A stretch of DNA of 64,000 bases from Vitis vinifera (lineage: Eukaryota; Streptophyta; Magnoliopsida; Vitales; Vitaceae), in NCBI RefSeq assembly GCF_030704535.1, contig NC_081822.1:32657501-32721500 (forward strand), given 5' to 3'. Each line of letters opens with the position of its first letter. Position 1 is the stretch's first letter. The position numbers and the translations under genes were made by a program. This document shows, piece after piece, positions 48,361-61,118 of this stretch. Below the pieces are notes generated by a model that saw nothing but the letters and a program-made list of their open reading frames with translations, was not told the DNA's origin and made no database searches.

Positions 48361-49686
48361 CATGGTTTTAAAAATCGGACCGGACCAGTCGGTCTGACCG
48401 GTTGGATTGCCGGCCGGTCTGACCGGTTGGACTGCCGGCCGGTCACCGTTCCGGTTCGATCCAATCACTAGACCAGATGGAGACCAAACCGAGATTGGAC
48501 TGCTTGAACCGGCAGTCCAACCGGTGAACCGGACGAACCGGCCGGTTCTGAGGGAACCAGCCGGTTCAAATACTTTTTTTTTTTTTTAAAGCATCAAATG
48601 ACGTCGTTTTTGTTGCTTATATAAGCAAAATTAAAACCAACAACCTCCAACCCTTCCTCCTCGAGCCGCCGTCAGCTGCGACACCCACAAGACAACAGGT
48701 TCCCCGGCAGCTGCGACGCCCACAACAGCCTCGACGGCAACCACAATGGTAGCCGCGACCCCCACAGCAGCCCTGTTGCAGCTCATGACGCCCACAAGGC
48801 CACAACAGCACTGATAGCGGCTCGCGACGCCCACAGCAGCACCGCCGGTAGCTCGCGACGCCTACAACAACACTACCGGCAGCTCACGACGCCCATAGCA
48901 TCCCGTCGGCAGCCCGCCTGCTCCTCGTCATTCTTGGTTTGTTTCCAAGTTCCAACAGTCCACTTTCCATTATACAACTTTGAGGGATTTTAATATTTTA
49001 TAATGATTTGGAATCTTCGGATTGATTTCTATTTACTAATAATCAGAGAACTTTGAGGAATTTTTTATTATTTAGTTAGAGAACTTTGAGAAATTCAAAT
49101 TATTAATTATATTGATGGAATGATGGATATTAAAATTAAACAATTTTTGGACCACCTTATGAATTTTGATATGCTGTTAATGAATTTTGACAATTTCTTC
49201 TAAAAGAATTTTTTATTATTTAGTATTATCAAAAATATTTTTCTAATTTATATCTAAATATTCATCTTTTTTTTTTTTTTTATCAAAATGTAATTTTTCT
49301 TTTACAAAAAATGATACTAATAAAAACACACAAGTTAAAAAATGCATCTATCAAGATTCAAAATTACCACAAGCCCACCAGCTTTGAATTCTTTCTCCAA
49401 TTAATAAAAAAATAAAAAATACACACATGCACATGTAGTTCAAGAATTCTCAGTTTGTTTCCATTATACAACAGTTTGTGCATTATGATATTAGATTGCA
49501 ACTCAACCATAGATTCATGTGCCTAAAATTTATTAATTTGTTAATTTTTTATATTATATAAAATAATAAAATATATATTTATGACGTCACCGGTTCGATA
49601 ACGGTTCGATCGGCGGTCCGACCAATAAACCGTGAATCGATAACTTTTCCTGTTCAATGACCGGTCCGATTTTTAAAATATTGCAT
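48361..49686. mobile_element. 1.3-kb DNA element with GC-rich interior
   Basis: Ends are inverted repeats: CATGGTTTTAAAAATCGGAC at the left and the reverse complement of TTTTAAAAATCGGACCGG at the right (49660-49680). ATTAC flanks both sides (48356-48360, 49687-49691), and the related segment at 61960 has a single, uninterrupted ATTAT site, so the ends are well supported. The sub-terminal parts are full of CCGGTTCGAT-type words. No transposase is present. The interior holds a GC-rich minisatellite. A smaller relative is at 60366-61118. Confidence 0.75.
48655..48925 (+). repeat. GC-rich imperfect minisatellite inside the element
   Basis: Six to seven degenerate units of about 30-45 bases centre on GGCAGCTCGCGACGCCCACA. 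GC content is far above the surrounding DNA. Both strands are partly open by chance of composition (Ala/Arg/Pro or Cys/Gly-rich), but there is no sign of a real protein. Confidence 0.7.
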
Positions 49687-51540
49687 ATTACACTACCATC
49701 CAACCGACTCAGCATTTTCCACTTTTTTTTTTTTCATGATTTCCACTTTTGTTTATTTTTCTCTTTCAATTTTTATTGCTAAGTTATTTGAGAGCATGTA
49801 GAAAAATATTTTTACAAAATAAGCTTAAATTAAAAAAAAATTCAATTAATAAAAAAACAAGAAAATGCTACGTGGACAACTTAAGAGGTTCTTTATTTTT
49901 TCATAGTTTCATGTTCAGAAATTTAGAGTTTTGGGTCAAAATGACCAATTTATTGAAAAAATATATATATAAGATCTAATCACTTCTTAAAATTTATGTT
50001 AAAATTGACTTTTTTTATGCCACATAAGCGTCATATCATTAAAAAAATATTTTTTTTTCATCATTTTAGTTAAAGCCTCAATTGCCAACTGAGACTTTAT
50101 TTTTTAGGCTTCAATTTAAAAATAAAGCCCCAATTGGTAATTGAAACTTTATTTTTGAACTAAAACCACAACTGTCAAGACTTTATTTTTGAATTAGAGT
50201 TACAGTTTCCAATTGAAGCTTTAGTTAATATTTTTTAAAATTAAAAATTAATTAAAAATTATTAAATTATAATTTATTATTGAAATTTTAAAAATATACT
50301 TAAATAATAAATTATTTATATTTAAACTTAAGAATCTAGTATTACTTCAACAAACATAAATTGATAAATAGAAGATATTATAAATAGAAGATATTATAAA
50401 TGAATATTTTATTTATTAAAGTATATATTTTTAATTTCAATAATAAATTATAATTTAATAGTTTTTAATTAAATTTGAAAGTAAAAAAAAATTATAATTG
50501 AAATCTCACTTAGCAATTGCGACTTAAAAGTACATAATTATTTCGATAAAAATGAATTTATCATAATATAAATAAATTAATATCTTAAATTAATAAATTA
50601 TATAATTTTATATATTATTTATATGTTATATAAGTTTATTATTTTAAGATTATTAATTTATTACTAAATAAATTATTAATTTGTAATATCTTCTATTTAT
50701 CAATTTATGTTTGTTGAAGTAATACTATATTTTTAAGTTTAAATATAAATAATTTATTATTTAAGTGTATTTTTTAAATTTCAATCATAAATTATAATTT
50801 AATATTTTTAATTAAATTTTAAATTAAAAAAAAAAATTAATTAAAGCCTAATTGTCAATAAAGACTTTAGTTCAAAAATGAAACTTCAGTTAACAACTAC
50901 GACTTTAATTAAAAAATGAAGTATAAGTTGTCAATTAAAATTTTAATTTAAAAAGAAAACTTTAATTGACAACTGTGACTTTAGTTTAAAAATAAAATTT
51001 CAATTGTGAACTGAGACTTTAATTAATGATTAAAAAAAAATATTTTTTAATGATATGACATCTACGTGGCACCGAGAAGGCCAATTTAAACATAAGTTTC
51101 AAAAAGTGGTTAAATCTTATATTTTTTTTAATAAATGGACCATTTTGACCCTCAGAAATTTAGCTGTATTTTTTTATTATATTATTTAGGCTATGGCTAT
51201 AACTCTATGTATAAAACCTCTCATATTCATTTTATATTGATAATGTTTTATGGTGGCTCCCCTCTCTCGTGCTCAAATGTACAACACTCTGTGCGGACAA
51301 CATACTAAACTTTAGTACCTTAAAAATATCAAACTTTTTGTTTTTTTTGGAATAATACAAAGTGTTGACAGATTAAAATAATTCAAATTCACGTGGTTTC
51401 CTAAAAGAGAAACAGAAAGTAATGTGGTTTCCCACCACCTACTACATTATTGTCTCATTTATTTATTCTATTCACCTACCACCTGCTACATTATTGTCTC
51501 ATTTATTTATTCTATTCACTCTCGGCATCCTTCATCTTCT
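49687..51540 (+). repeat. Segment S, copy 1 (with a nested fold-back element)
   Basis: Aligns with 61955-62590 (AATGCTACGTGGACAA, CCTCTCATATTCATTTTAT, GGTGGCTCCCCTCTCTCGTG, CACGTGGTTTCCTAAAA). Relative to that copy it carries the fold-back element at 49927-51151. A short tandem duplication of CCACCTACTACATTATTGTC lies at 51434-51515. Confidence 0.75.
49927..51151. mobile_element. Fold-back (Mutator-like) element, 1.2 kb
   Basis: The ends GGGTCAAAATGACC-like (left, 49933) and CCATTTTGACCC (right) are inverted. The inverted similarity runs inward for hundreds of bases (AATTTATTG...ATATAAGAT, GCCACATAAGCGTCATATCA against the reverse of TGATATGACATCTACGTGGC), so most of the element is two long arms. 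TCAGAAATTTAG flanks both sides (49915-49926, 51152-51163), and the paralogous site near 62175 is empty. Words like AACTGAGACTTTATTT repeat within the arms. No coding capacity. Mutator-like class is inferred from long terminal arms and a 9-12 bp duplication. Confidence 0.75.
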
Positions 51541-54085
51541 CCTTCTCTCTGATCCCAACTCCATTGTCACCCCCACCTCTTCTTTCTCTGCAATGTACCC
51601 ATTTCCTCATTTCTCACTCCCTTCATAAATTTTCCATCTGGGTTTTGCTGGTTTTTGTTAGGTCTCTGAGATTCTGGCTGAAATCGTGGTCTATTCGGTG
51701 GCGAGTCTTCTCTGTTTGGATTGCATTGATCTTGTAAACTTTTCCGTCTGGATCTGTTTGGTTTGGTTGGTTTTGACTGCATTTTCTCTTAGTTGTTGCT
51801 GTGCTCTTGGATTCTCCATTTGGGTGGGTCTACTTGGATTGCATTTCTCTGTGAGTTTTCCATCTTAAGTTTGTTTGGTTTGGGTTTTCAACGCTTGTTG
51901 TGACTTTGGTTCTTAATGAATGCAAAGGTGCAATTGGGTCTGTGATTTTTCTGATTGGAGCGTGCGATCTGGGGCTTCTAGTGCCTTTGCTCGGTTAGTA
52001 AAGCAGCAGAAGGCACCATTTGTTCAAGAACGCAGTTCAAACATTTAGGAGCCATTTGGGGTTGACAGCAAACAGGTTAGTGAATGTTATGCTTTTGAAA
52101 ACAGATCTCATGTTTTATTTCCTTTTGCCGTATGTATTCTCATGAGATAAAATATTGGTTTGAATGTTTCAATTTTGTGAAGCAAATTAATATGACTTCA
52201 AGATGGGATTTCCACTACCTATTTATGCCACAAATACTCCCAATTCTTTTCTTTTCTACCCCACCTAGACAAACCAAACAATGGGAAATGGAGATGGGTG
52301 ACGGAGACTGAAACTGGAAATGGTGACATGCCTCTTGCTGGACCCTCAGCTAGCTTTGCAATTTGCTGCAACTTTTAACAAACTGCATAAAAAAATACAC
52401 TGATGTACCTCTCCTCCTACCAGTTCTCTTCAAACGAACCACCAGATTTTGGGTTTTCTTGTTCTTGTTCTTGTAATGCTGCTCTCCACCATTTCTTCAA
52501 TTTCAGTTGTGGCTTTAGGGGAAGGAGGGGCTGTGGCCTGTTAAAAAGGCTGTCCTGGGTGGGAGAGTCAGTCTTCGTGTTCAAAGACCTGAACCAGATC
52601 TGCAGTAGAAGGAGTTCACATTGATGGCTTAATTGGTTGGAGCTTTCCTTTTTGGCCAACAGAGCCTCATTGATTGATTCTTTGATTTGAATCTTTTTGC
52701 TTTTTCGTTGAATCTCAAGATTAGCAGAGGTTTTAATTTAATGGTCTTTGTGAAATGAAATTCTCAATGATTCCTCTGGTAGTCATCACGATCGATTATG
52801 AAATCAGAAAGGATTAATCAAGATATATTTTATTTCCTGTGTTTATCAATCCCATTTTTGTTTTGTTTAATTTTCTTAGAAGCTTTTTCTATGTCCTTGA
52901 TTTTCTTGATATTGTTTCCCACTCGTAGAGATGGGAGGCTGCTAAATTAGAAGCTAGCGGGGCATCTGCAGCAAGGTGTTAGGATTTAGGCGGTATCAAA
53001 GAGATAGGAGAAGCCATTGTTGAAGTTTCAGACATCTGAAGAACGTTAGTCTAAACCATGTCCATTCATAGCCTCAAAACTTAATAATATGTTTTTATAC
53101 CAAAGTTGCCTTAATGCAATTAACATTTTTACAGGGTTACAAGTCATTCGTAAAATCCAACTTCTCTTCAACATTCCTCCTTGGGGTGGAAAAGCTGGGC
53201 TAAGAAGAAAGAAGGAAGCTGTGAGGGTCTCTTTGCGGGAGGTTTTGCAGGAGAGAGAGAGCTGGGTGAGAGGAAAAATGTACGAGCTGTGAGGGCCACC
53301 CACTTCTCTCACTCGGGCATCAGGAAGTCCTTTTCTGAGATTGCCCTCCAGACGAGAGAATCCCTAAAAAGGCCCTATTTTCCTCTGCCACTCTCAATCC
53401 TCGCAGGTACTAATCTAATTATGTTATTATTATTTTTTTTTTTTGCAACCCCCGTTTGATTCCCAAGAAAATCCATCCCACACTTTCGATTTCCGGGAAA
53501 GTTCATCTTCCTTTGAAAAAATCCATGCAAAACGCTCATGGAAAACAAAAAAAACTGCTTTTCTTTGTTTTTTGCTCCCTGTGTTTTCTGGATCTGTTCT
53601 AGGAGTCTCTTTGCCTTTGTGCCATTCCCTAAATCCAAGATTTTTGAGCCAGGCTAAAAAACACAACCTTTCCTGCAAATCATGATCAGATTACCAAATA
53701 GCATCTCATGTTTTTTTTGTAAAAAAAGATTGGACAGATTTTGTATCCTGTGCGCGGGCTGGGCTGGTTGGAAATATCGGGAAATTTCCCGAAAAATCAG
53801 TAAAAACACCAATAATTACCGAAATTTTCGTTGACGATTATCAGTGACAAATATTGTGTTTGAGCCGGCCGATAATCGATATTTCTCTGAAATAGCCAAA
53901 ATTTTTCAACATTTCAATCCTTGGGTGTCATATAAATCTAGCTTTCAAGAGGACTGACTTCGTATATTTTGCTTCTTTTCAGTCCGTGGGGTGCTTTGTC
54001 TGGTCAAGGGCACCTAGAGTTGTTCTCTTACATTAAAGGCCTACCCTGCTTCAAATCCAATCAGTAGATGTTTTCTTCATCCTTG
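51541..54085. other. Leader-like and low-complexity DNA without a clear gene
   Basis: From 51540 to ~52080 the sequence is T/C-rich and balanced like a plant 5' leader, with a good donor (AACAG|GTTAGTG at ~52076), but no coding exon follows that I can recognise. Short open stretches near 52400, 53090, 53180 and 53440 match nothing. Around 53775-53900 are ATATCGGGAAATTTCCCGAA words typical of transposon ends. Possibly a truncated gene or a non-coding transcript. Confidence 0.4.
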
Positions 54086-54823
54086 ATGAACTCGGGTTAA
54101 TACAATGCCCTATTCCATTCATATTTCTTGGAGCAAATACTTCACTTTTATGTAGGTTTTTCAGACTTCATTAGCAAATGTGAGTCACCTAGGTACTAGG
54201 TAGTAAAAATGAGAGTCGGGAGTTATAGTGGAGGGATAAAAGCGTTGCCTTTGTATTGCCACAACATTTATTGGTAATCCAAAGATGATCATTTTAGATG
54301 AATTAGTATGTAGACTAAAACTTTTTCTTGGTGCATGTTTCTATATTTTATTTTTAGACAATTGGTATGAACCCAATAACAAGAAGGCATGTGTGGGGCA
54401 TAATAGAGAATGCAAAGAAAGGGTTGCTATTGAGTGTGATATTGGGACAATGACATACCATTTTTTTGCATTGTCTATTATGTCCCACACATGCCTCCTT
54501 GTTATTGGATCCATACTAATTGTCTAGAAATAAAAAGAAACTCCATATGAATCATAAAACAAATAAATTAAAGAAACATGAACCAAGAAAAGTCTCTAGT
54601 CTACATACCAATTAATCTAAAATGACAAACTTTGGATCACCAATAAGTGTTGTAGCAACATTAAGATAACATTTCATTCCTCCACTATAACTCCCAACTC
54701 TCATTTTTGCTACTTGGGTGAGTCTCACTTGTGCTAATAAATTCTGAGAAATCTGCAAAGAAGTAAAGCATTTGACCCAATAGATATGGATAGAATAGAG
54801 TCATTGTATTAACATGAATTCAT
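54086..54823. repeat. Large inverted repeat, ~340-bp arms
   Basis: The left arm, 54086-54420, pairs with the right arm, 54461-54823, across a 40-base loop. Matching pieces include GGGTTAATACAATG / CATTGTATTAAC, GAGAGTCGGGAGTTATAGTG / CACTATAACTCCCAACTCTC and AACCCAATAACAAG / CTTGTTATTGGATC. Identity is roughly 80-85% by eye. No coding sequence. It could be a fold-back transposon or the template of a long hairpin RNA. Confidence 0.85.
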
Positions 54824-55206
54824 ACCAATGGTAAGCTTCATTGCATTGAAACCTCAATTAGTTTGAAGTGTCGATTTGGATTTGGTTCTATTGCCCATGT
54901 GAGCTTCATCGAAAGGACGAGCAAGAATACTTGCCCCAATGAGGATGCAGTTACCATGCCTTACGGGAAAGCCGTGAAGCAGTTCTTTAAATATGTAAGT
55001 CTAATTAATAGAGATTGCTCAAACATATCCTTAGACTCCCAAAGTTTGGTTTCTGATTTTTTTTTAATGTTTTTTTACAGCATTTGGATTATATGGGTCA
55101 CGTCCTATTGGTTATGTAATAAAGAGTGGTTGATGTTGCACAATTATTATTAAATAGGTCACGTTTAAATTAAGTTCTGGTTTTTTTTTTTTTTTGATAA
55201 TACTAC
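54824..55206. other. Spacer after the inverted repeat
   Basis: An open stretch at 54863-55153 (FGFGSIAHVSFIERTSKNTC) has no recognised relative. Probably element debris; not called as a gene. Confidence 0.35.
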
Positions 55207-56840
55207 GTTGAGAAAAAAATTTTAAGCCCAAAATATTTGAGGTTTTTAGATCCAATGTTCAATGCATCAGGGCCCAATGCGGCTCAAGTCCTTGGTTACA
55301 AAAGAGAAGGCCCAGCAAACAAATGGGAAGGCCTAATTCTAGGGTCCAAGGCCCAAGTTCTAAGAGCCATTGCTCACTAATTTGGCCACAAGACCCAAGT
55401 TGTATTTTCTAAACTTCAATTTATTCAACATTGCAGAATCTATTTGATGGAGGAATAATGGTAAAAGGTCCTAAATTAGGTCGATGCTATTTGATATTAT
55501 CCCTATATATATGTATTGTACACGTATCATTTCTTTGATCATCATCTAATACTTTCTAAATTATTTATACATATAGTACATTTATCCATCAATTCTGAAC
55601 CTTTTTAGACATTTTACATAAAAAATTTCGTAAATTAACTTAGTGGTTGTTTGTTTATTATTTTATTTTATTTTTTACTAAAATAATTTGTTTTTAAACT
55701 TTAAATTATTTATTTTTCTACTTTTACATAATTTATTATAATTTTTTTTATGAATAGAAAAAGTAATATATTGATTTTTCTTTATTTTTTAATACTTAAT
55801 AAAAATAAAATATTATAAAAATAAGCAACTAATACTTGACACTATTACACTATTTAGTTTTAATTTCTATTTAGAATTAAGTAAAAAAAACAAATACCCT
55901 AAAAGTTTGTATAAAATGGGTATTGTAAGTTCTTTTTTTTTCTTTTTGTTATAATTTTGTCAATTTCCTATATGGGTTTAGAATCTTAAGGAGGTAGCTT
56001 TCGATTTTATTTTGTAGTAGAAACTAAAACTAAAATTTTAAGGAAAATTATATTAATAAATTTTCATTTATCATTATATAACTTGTCATTGTAAACTTAG
56101 GGCCTAGGGTTTGACAATGTTTTTTAAAACTTACTTTTAAAAGCTATTTTTAAGTTAAAAAATAAAAAACAGTTTTTAAAAAAAAAAAGAAAATATGATC
56201 AAATGGGGCTATGTTTTCATTTTGTTTTTAAAAACCGATAAAAACAATTCTTACTTGTTCTTTAAAAATTAGTTTCTATTTCACTTTATTTTTAAAAATT
56301 GTTTTAAGAGAAAGACTAGGTTTACAACCCTCCGAAAACGATCAAATAGTAATATAAATTTTTAAAAATAGAAAATCATTTTTAAATTACACAGTCAGAC
56401 TCTTAAGCTTTTTTGAACTTAAATAAAAATTCCAATTCGAAAAAAAACCATAAGTAACTCTTGTTTGAAATAAATTATAATAAGTTGTTTGATTACTTAT
56501 TATAAATAAGATAATCAAAACACAAACTAATCACATTTAAAAATAGTATTTTTTTTCCCAATTATTGAAGTAGGTTACATTAGTAAGAGTACTAAAATAA
56601 TTATTCCTTTTTTATGAAATTGAATTCCCTCAACATAGTGTTTAACTTCTAAATTTCCTTTTTTTTTTTAAACCTTTACAATATCATAAAATAACTTACA
56701 TTGTATAATATAGTGTGTGTATTTATTAACTTCTGAGTGTGGAAATGGAATGGTTTTATGGGCAGGAGGGGGAGAAAAGATGTTAATGCAAAGTTGAATG
56801 AAGTTGCCTTTGTTGTGGAGAATACAAAGGGTACTGCCGT
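55207..56840 (+). repeat. Composite repeat R, copy 2
   Basis: Same order of segments as 45518-47090, with the two small elements at about 55640-55908 and 56100-56400, ending at GAAGAGATG-like and AATACAAAGGG words. It differs by an extra ~200 bases near 55400-55620. Confidence 0.7.
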
Positions 56841-57635
56841 ACTGCAATGAAAATGTTTTAAGTGTATTACTGAATAGATGCCTTTCAAGCCTCCATCAAC
56901 CAACTAGCCAAGCCCCATGTGACGACCATTCATTCATGCTGTTTACTCACATCCGTAATCTAAAAAAGGGAAAAGAAACTTTCATTATTATTGACAGTAC
57001 ATTTCCTTAAGTATCATCCTATCCGGTAGTTGTTCACTTTATAGACCCATATTTTTCAGCTTAGCACTTGTTGGTATGAGTCGTACGGCAGAGGAAGAAG
57101 CAACAATAAAGTAAATGTTTCAGCCTTCAGGCACCTCACATTCTAGCGAGTTGAAAGCTAACTTGTATTCTCAATTAGAATTCTAAAAGAAAAAGGAATC
57201 TGAGTCTATTCATAAATTACCTCATATGCAGTGAGTTAGGTTTACAAATTTATTGCATCTCCTCCCTCCACTGCTTTTCTTTCTTTTACTTTAATAACAT
57301 TAGGGTTCTGCAACTTCTAATGATATTAATGTCGATATAAAACCAAAACCTAATGAACTAGAATAAGAAAATGACTAATTAAAGAATGTAACCAAATGCA
57401 TGGAGAAGGAAAAAAAGAGTAGTCAAGAACTGAAGAGTAAAGTGTTGCCCGTAGAAGGTGAATAAATCGAGCCAAGGAATCCAAAAAGAATGGCAAGAAA
57501 ATGTAAGAGGTCAAAGTAAATTTGGAGAAATGGGCACTGACGAAAGGAAGAGGAAGAAATGGAAAAGAGATGTTCATAGTAACTTGAATCCCAGTGAAGC
57601 GTGTTGAGTCTTTACATCTATCTATATACACCACA

Positions 57636-57636
<1 letters not shown>

Positions 57637-57686
<50 letters not shown>
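57637..57686 (+). repeat. GA dinucleotide microsatellite
   Basis: About 25 GA units; produces a spurious Ser-Leu open frame on the minus strand. Confidence 0.9.
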
Positions 57687-57688
<2 letters not shown>

Positions 57689-58305
57689 TTCTGAGGAAGA
57701 AAAGGACTTTGGAATGACTTATTACCAAAGCCAGATACAAGACACATAGTTTTGGGTGATACAAACAGCTTTACAGTTCTAAATTCCCCCCGTAAACTGC
57801 AAACTTTCTTCTCTTCTTTACTTCTTTCTTCAACACCCACCCTTATTAATCTGCCCTTCCACAGTCCAATGCTGCATCCAACACAAAAAAGAAAAAAAAT
57901 ATCTTCCCAAATTACAGTTTGACAGGCTAGGGTTTTGTGCTTTCCACGTATATATGCACTCACGTACATATATGATATCTTCAATTATTACAAGAAAAAA
58001 AAAAAAAAGGCGCTAGGGTTTTAGCTAACTTTACTGTCTCATCTCCAAAACCCTATTCAAGTTTTCAGTAATCGACTTGGTTCGCGCATTCACAAAGTTA
58101 GCAACAGAAAAGGGTCTTCAATTAAAAAGGCAAAGGGATCTATATCAGTGGAATTAATGAAAGTTATCGTTGTGGGTATTTTTATGTTTAGCATATAAAG
58201 GTTTGGGGGGATTAATGGGATGGTTTTGGCTGTTTTTGAATGTTACAGGATAGTATGCTTTGAACTTCCCTTATGGGTAAGGAAAAAGTGTTTTTTCATG
58301 CATTC

Positions 58306-58308
<3 letters not shown>

Positions 58309-58389
<81 letters not shown>
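58309..58389 (+). repeat. AT dinucleotide microsatellite
   Basis: About 40 AT units with one interruption near the start; the longest simple repeat in the window. Confidence 0.9.
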
Positions 58390-58393
<4 letters not shown>

Positions 58394-60365
58394 CATACAA
58401 TAAACCAAATTTAATTAATATTTTATACACTTTTTGATAAACCTTTGACCATCCTAGGTATTACATTTAGCTAATAAATACGTGAAACTTAAATTATTCT
58501 TAAAATATTTTATTTTATAATTATTTTTACGTGAGTAAAAAACTTAATTTAAGTTCAATGGATTTATATAGTATGAAAAAAGTTGAAAGTGAGTTTCATA
58601 TACTCAAGTAAAAATATTTATAAATTATAAATCCTTTAAAACTAATTTAAGTTTAACGCGGTCATCAGTAAAAAATAGTATTTAGGATGATCAAAGATAA
58701 TACTTATATCATCAAAAGGTATTACCCGAATAATCAAAAGTAATATTTTTAACTAAAAGGTGTATAGAATACTAATTATTTTTATATAACTGCTTAAAAT
58801 TTATATTTTATAAATTTAACTTTTATTTTATGATTTTTTTTTATATTAGTATATGAAAACACACTTTTCCCTATATTGAGCTCTAAAAATTCACTGTCTC
58901 AATATATGAAAATGCTTCTACTATAAACCACCCTCAAATCTTGAAGAATATTAATATGAAAATAAAATTTTTATTTTATTACTAAAAATATATTATATTT
59001 CAATATTTAAAAATTAAAAGATATTATATTTATATTTATGAAATAATTTGGTTGGAACTCTCATGCATGCTCGGGAATTTACAATATTTTGCTAGAATAA
59101 ATAGCAAATCTATATGTATAATAAATTGATCATAGTTACACTAGGCTCTAATTCATAATTAGATCAGGAGTCATGATTAACATAAAAAATACCTAAATAG
59201 ATAATAATTTCTGATGTTACATAATTTTAAGAATTTAAGTTTGATTCAAATTGCCAACTTTAAAAATTTTAAATTTTATGGAAAAAAAACTACATTAAAA
59301 AATATCTAATTTCATATTATAATAATATTTATCAAACTTTTTGGTAAAATTATCATAAATGCCTTTAATATATTTATATTAGTTCATTTACAAATTTTAA
59401 ACACTATTTTTATTAAAACACGTTTTAGTACATTTTAAATAAAAAATTTCATCATTTTGAAAGTCTAAGATTTTATATAAAATATTTTAGTTGAAATTTA
59501 ATTTATAAAATTTCACTAAAAATATGTGGTAACAATTTTTTTGCCGTGAGTTAATATATTTGCATTGATATTAATTTATTTAAATAACTAAAATTATTAA
59601 TAATAATTTATATTAATAATTTATCTTATCAAATTAATTTTAATTTAAAATTATATTTTGAAAAATATTAGAACTTCGTTATTTATAATTAAAATTCTTC
59701 ATCCTAAATTATTAGTTTACTTGGTATAATTTGTTGAGATTTTTATGTAGGGAAACATTTTGACAAGCTTAGCTTTTAGTTCATAATAAGAGTTTTGAGT
59801 AAAATAATTCTCAGAAATTTTCCTTTTATTCATACTTTTTTTATATTTGTCATTTTGAAAGGTCTATTTCATGCATTTATATTATATACAACAAAAACAC
59901 AAAATTGGTACACTGGTTATTTTACTAAACATCCTTATTAAAAGAACCAACAAAAATAATAGTTTATTATTTATTTATTTATTTTTTCAATAAAAGGCTT
60001 AACAAGCTCTTATATATTGTCTTTTTCATTTGAAGATTTTTTAAGCGTATTTAGAAGAGCAAATATAAATTACTTTTCAAGAAACACTTGATTTTTGAAA
60101 AATAAAAATAATAATTTTATATTAAATAATATTTTAAAACACAAATAAAAAATAATTTATTTTTGGAAAATATTAAAATAATTATAAAAAAAATGCTAAT
60201 GTGTTTTCTATTTTATTTATTTTCATTTTCATGTAAAATTAGGGACTGAAGCTCGACGACGTCGTTTAGTCTGGTTCACCTTTGTCTTCCTCATTTCTTA
60301 CAGTTGGAAGGTACCTTTTGCAATTGGTCCATGACAAAGGTATTCTCACCCCTCTCTTATAAACC

Positions 60366-61118
60366 AATGTTTTAAAAATTGGATAAGACCGCCCAGTTGA
60401 ACTGTTGATCGGACCTTGATCTGATCCGATTTAACTTCTGAGCTTGAAGTGGGTTTAGACCGACACTGAACCGCTCAGAACCAGGATGGTTCGATTCCTT
60501 GAATGCTATTGGGCCACACATTCATTCATGGCCCAACTTTCCATGGCCCAATAGCCACTTATAGTCAATGTGGCATAAATGTAACAATTGATTTAAAAGA
60601 AAAATCAGCGTTTAAGCATGCATGACTTGTAGGCTTGAACAAGTTAAGCATGGTTGCACCAACATGCTACTTATCAATTTGTGCGCAAGAGTTGTAAATA
60701 AATAATAAAATAGATATATTATTTAAAAAATTCATCTCAAATATTTAATATATTTTTAAACTTACAAAATAATAAGATATATTTTTTAAACTTATAAAAT
60801 AATAAGATATATATAAATAATATAATGACATGATACTATTCCTTTTTCAATATATATTTTCATATTTAAATGTTATATACGTTTTATTTAATAAAATTCA
60901 AATATTAATATATATATATAAGATAAAAAATAAATATTATTGATTTTTAATTTTATATATATTTATAATTTTTTAAAATTATTTTGAATTTTAATAAAAT
61001 ATAAATTATATATTTATGATGTCAACGATTCGATCGTAGTTTAACTATCGATTTGATCATTGAACTGTAAATTAGTAATTTTTCCATTTTAATAGTCGAT
61101 CCGATTTTGAAAACATTA
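60366..61118. mobile_element. Smaller relative of the 48.4-kb DNA element
   Basis: Ends AATGTTTTAAAAATTGGAT and ATCCGATTTTGAAAACATT are inverted and match the ends of the element at 48361-49686. Sub-terminal GATCGGACC and CGATTCGATCG words are shared. The GC-rich minisatellite is absent; the interior has an ATTGGGCCACA / GGCCCAATAG stretch instead. No transposase. Confidence 0.65.

Larger units (their letters stand above)
56841..60365. other. Long AT-rich region without a gene
   Basis: 56841-58200 has moderate GC with a GA microsatellite and could include a non-coding transcript or promoter, but no protein similarity is visible. 58400-60230 is almost pure A/T-rich DNA. No RNA gene was recognised. 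Confidence 0.45.

Noticed and set aside
48617-48834. Cys/Gly-rich and related open frames in the GC-rich block
   Set aside because: They come from the biased composition of a minisatellite inside a DNA element; both strands are open and no gene structure fits.
53046-53685. Several overlapping short open frames on both strands
   Set aside because: No similarity, no splice logic and purine/pyrimidine-biased sequence; too weak to call a gene.
54863-55153. 96-codon open frame beside the large inverted repeat
   Set aside because: No family recognised; the frame crosses a likely splice-like TTTTTTACAG and element debris.
57622-57984. Open frame of 120 codons on the minus strand
   Set aside because: Its end is a Ser-Leu run from the GA microsatellite; the rest matches no known protein and has no splice support.
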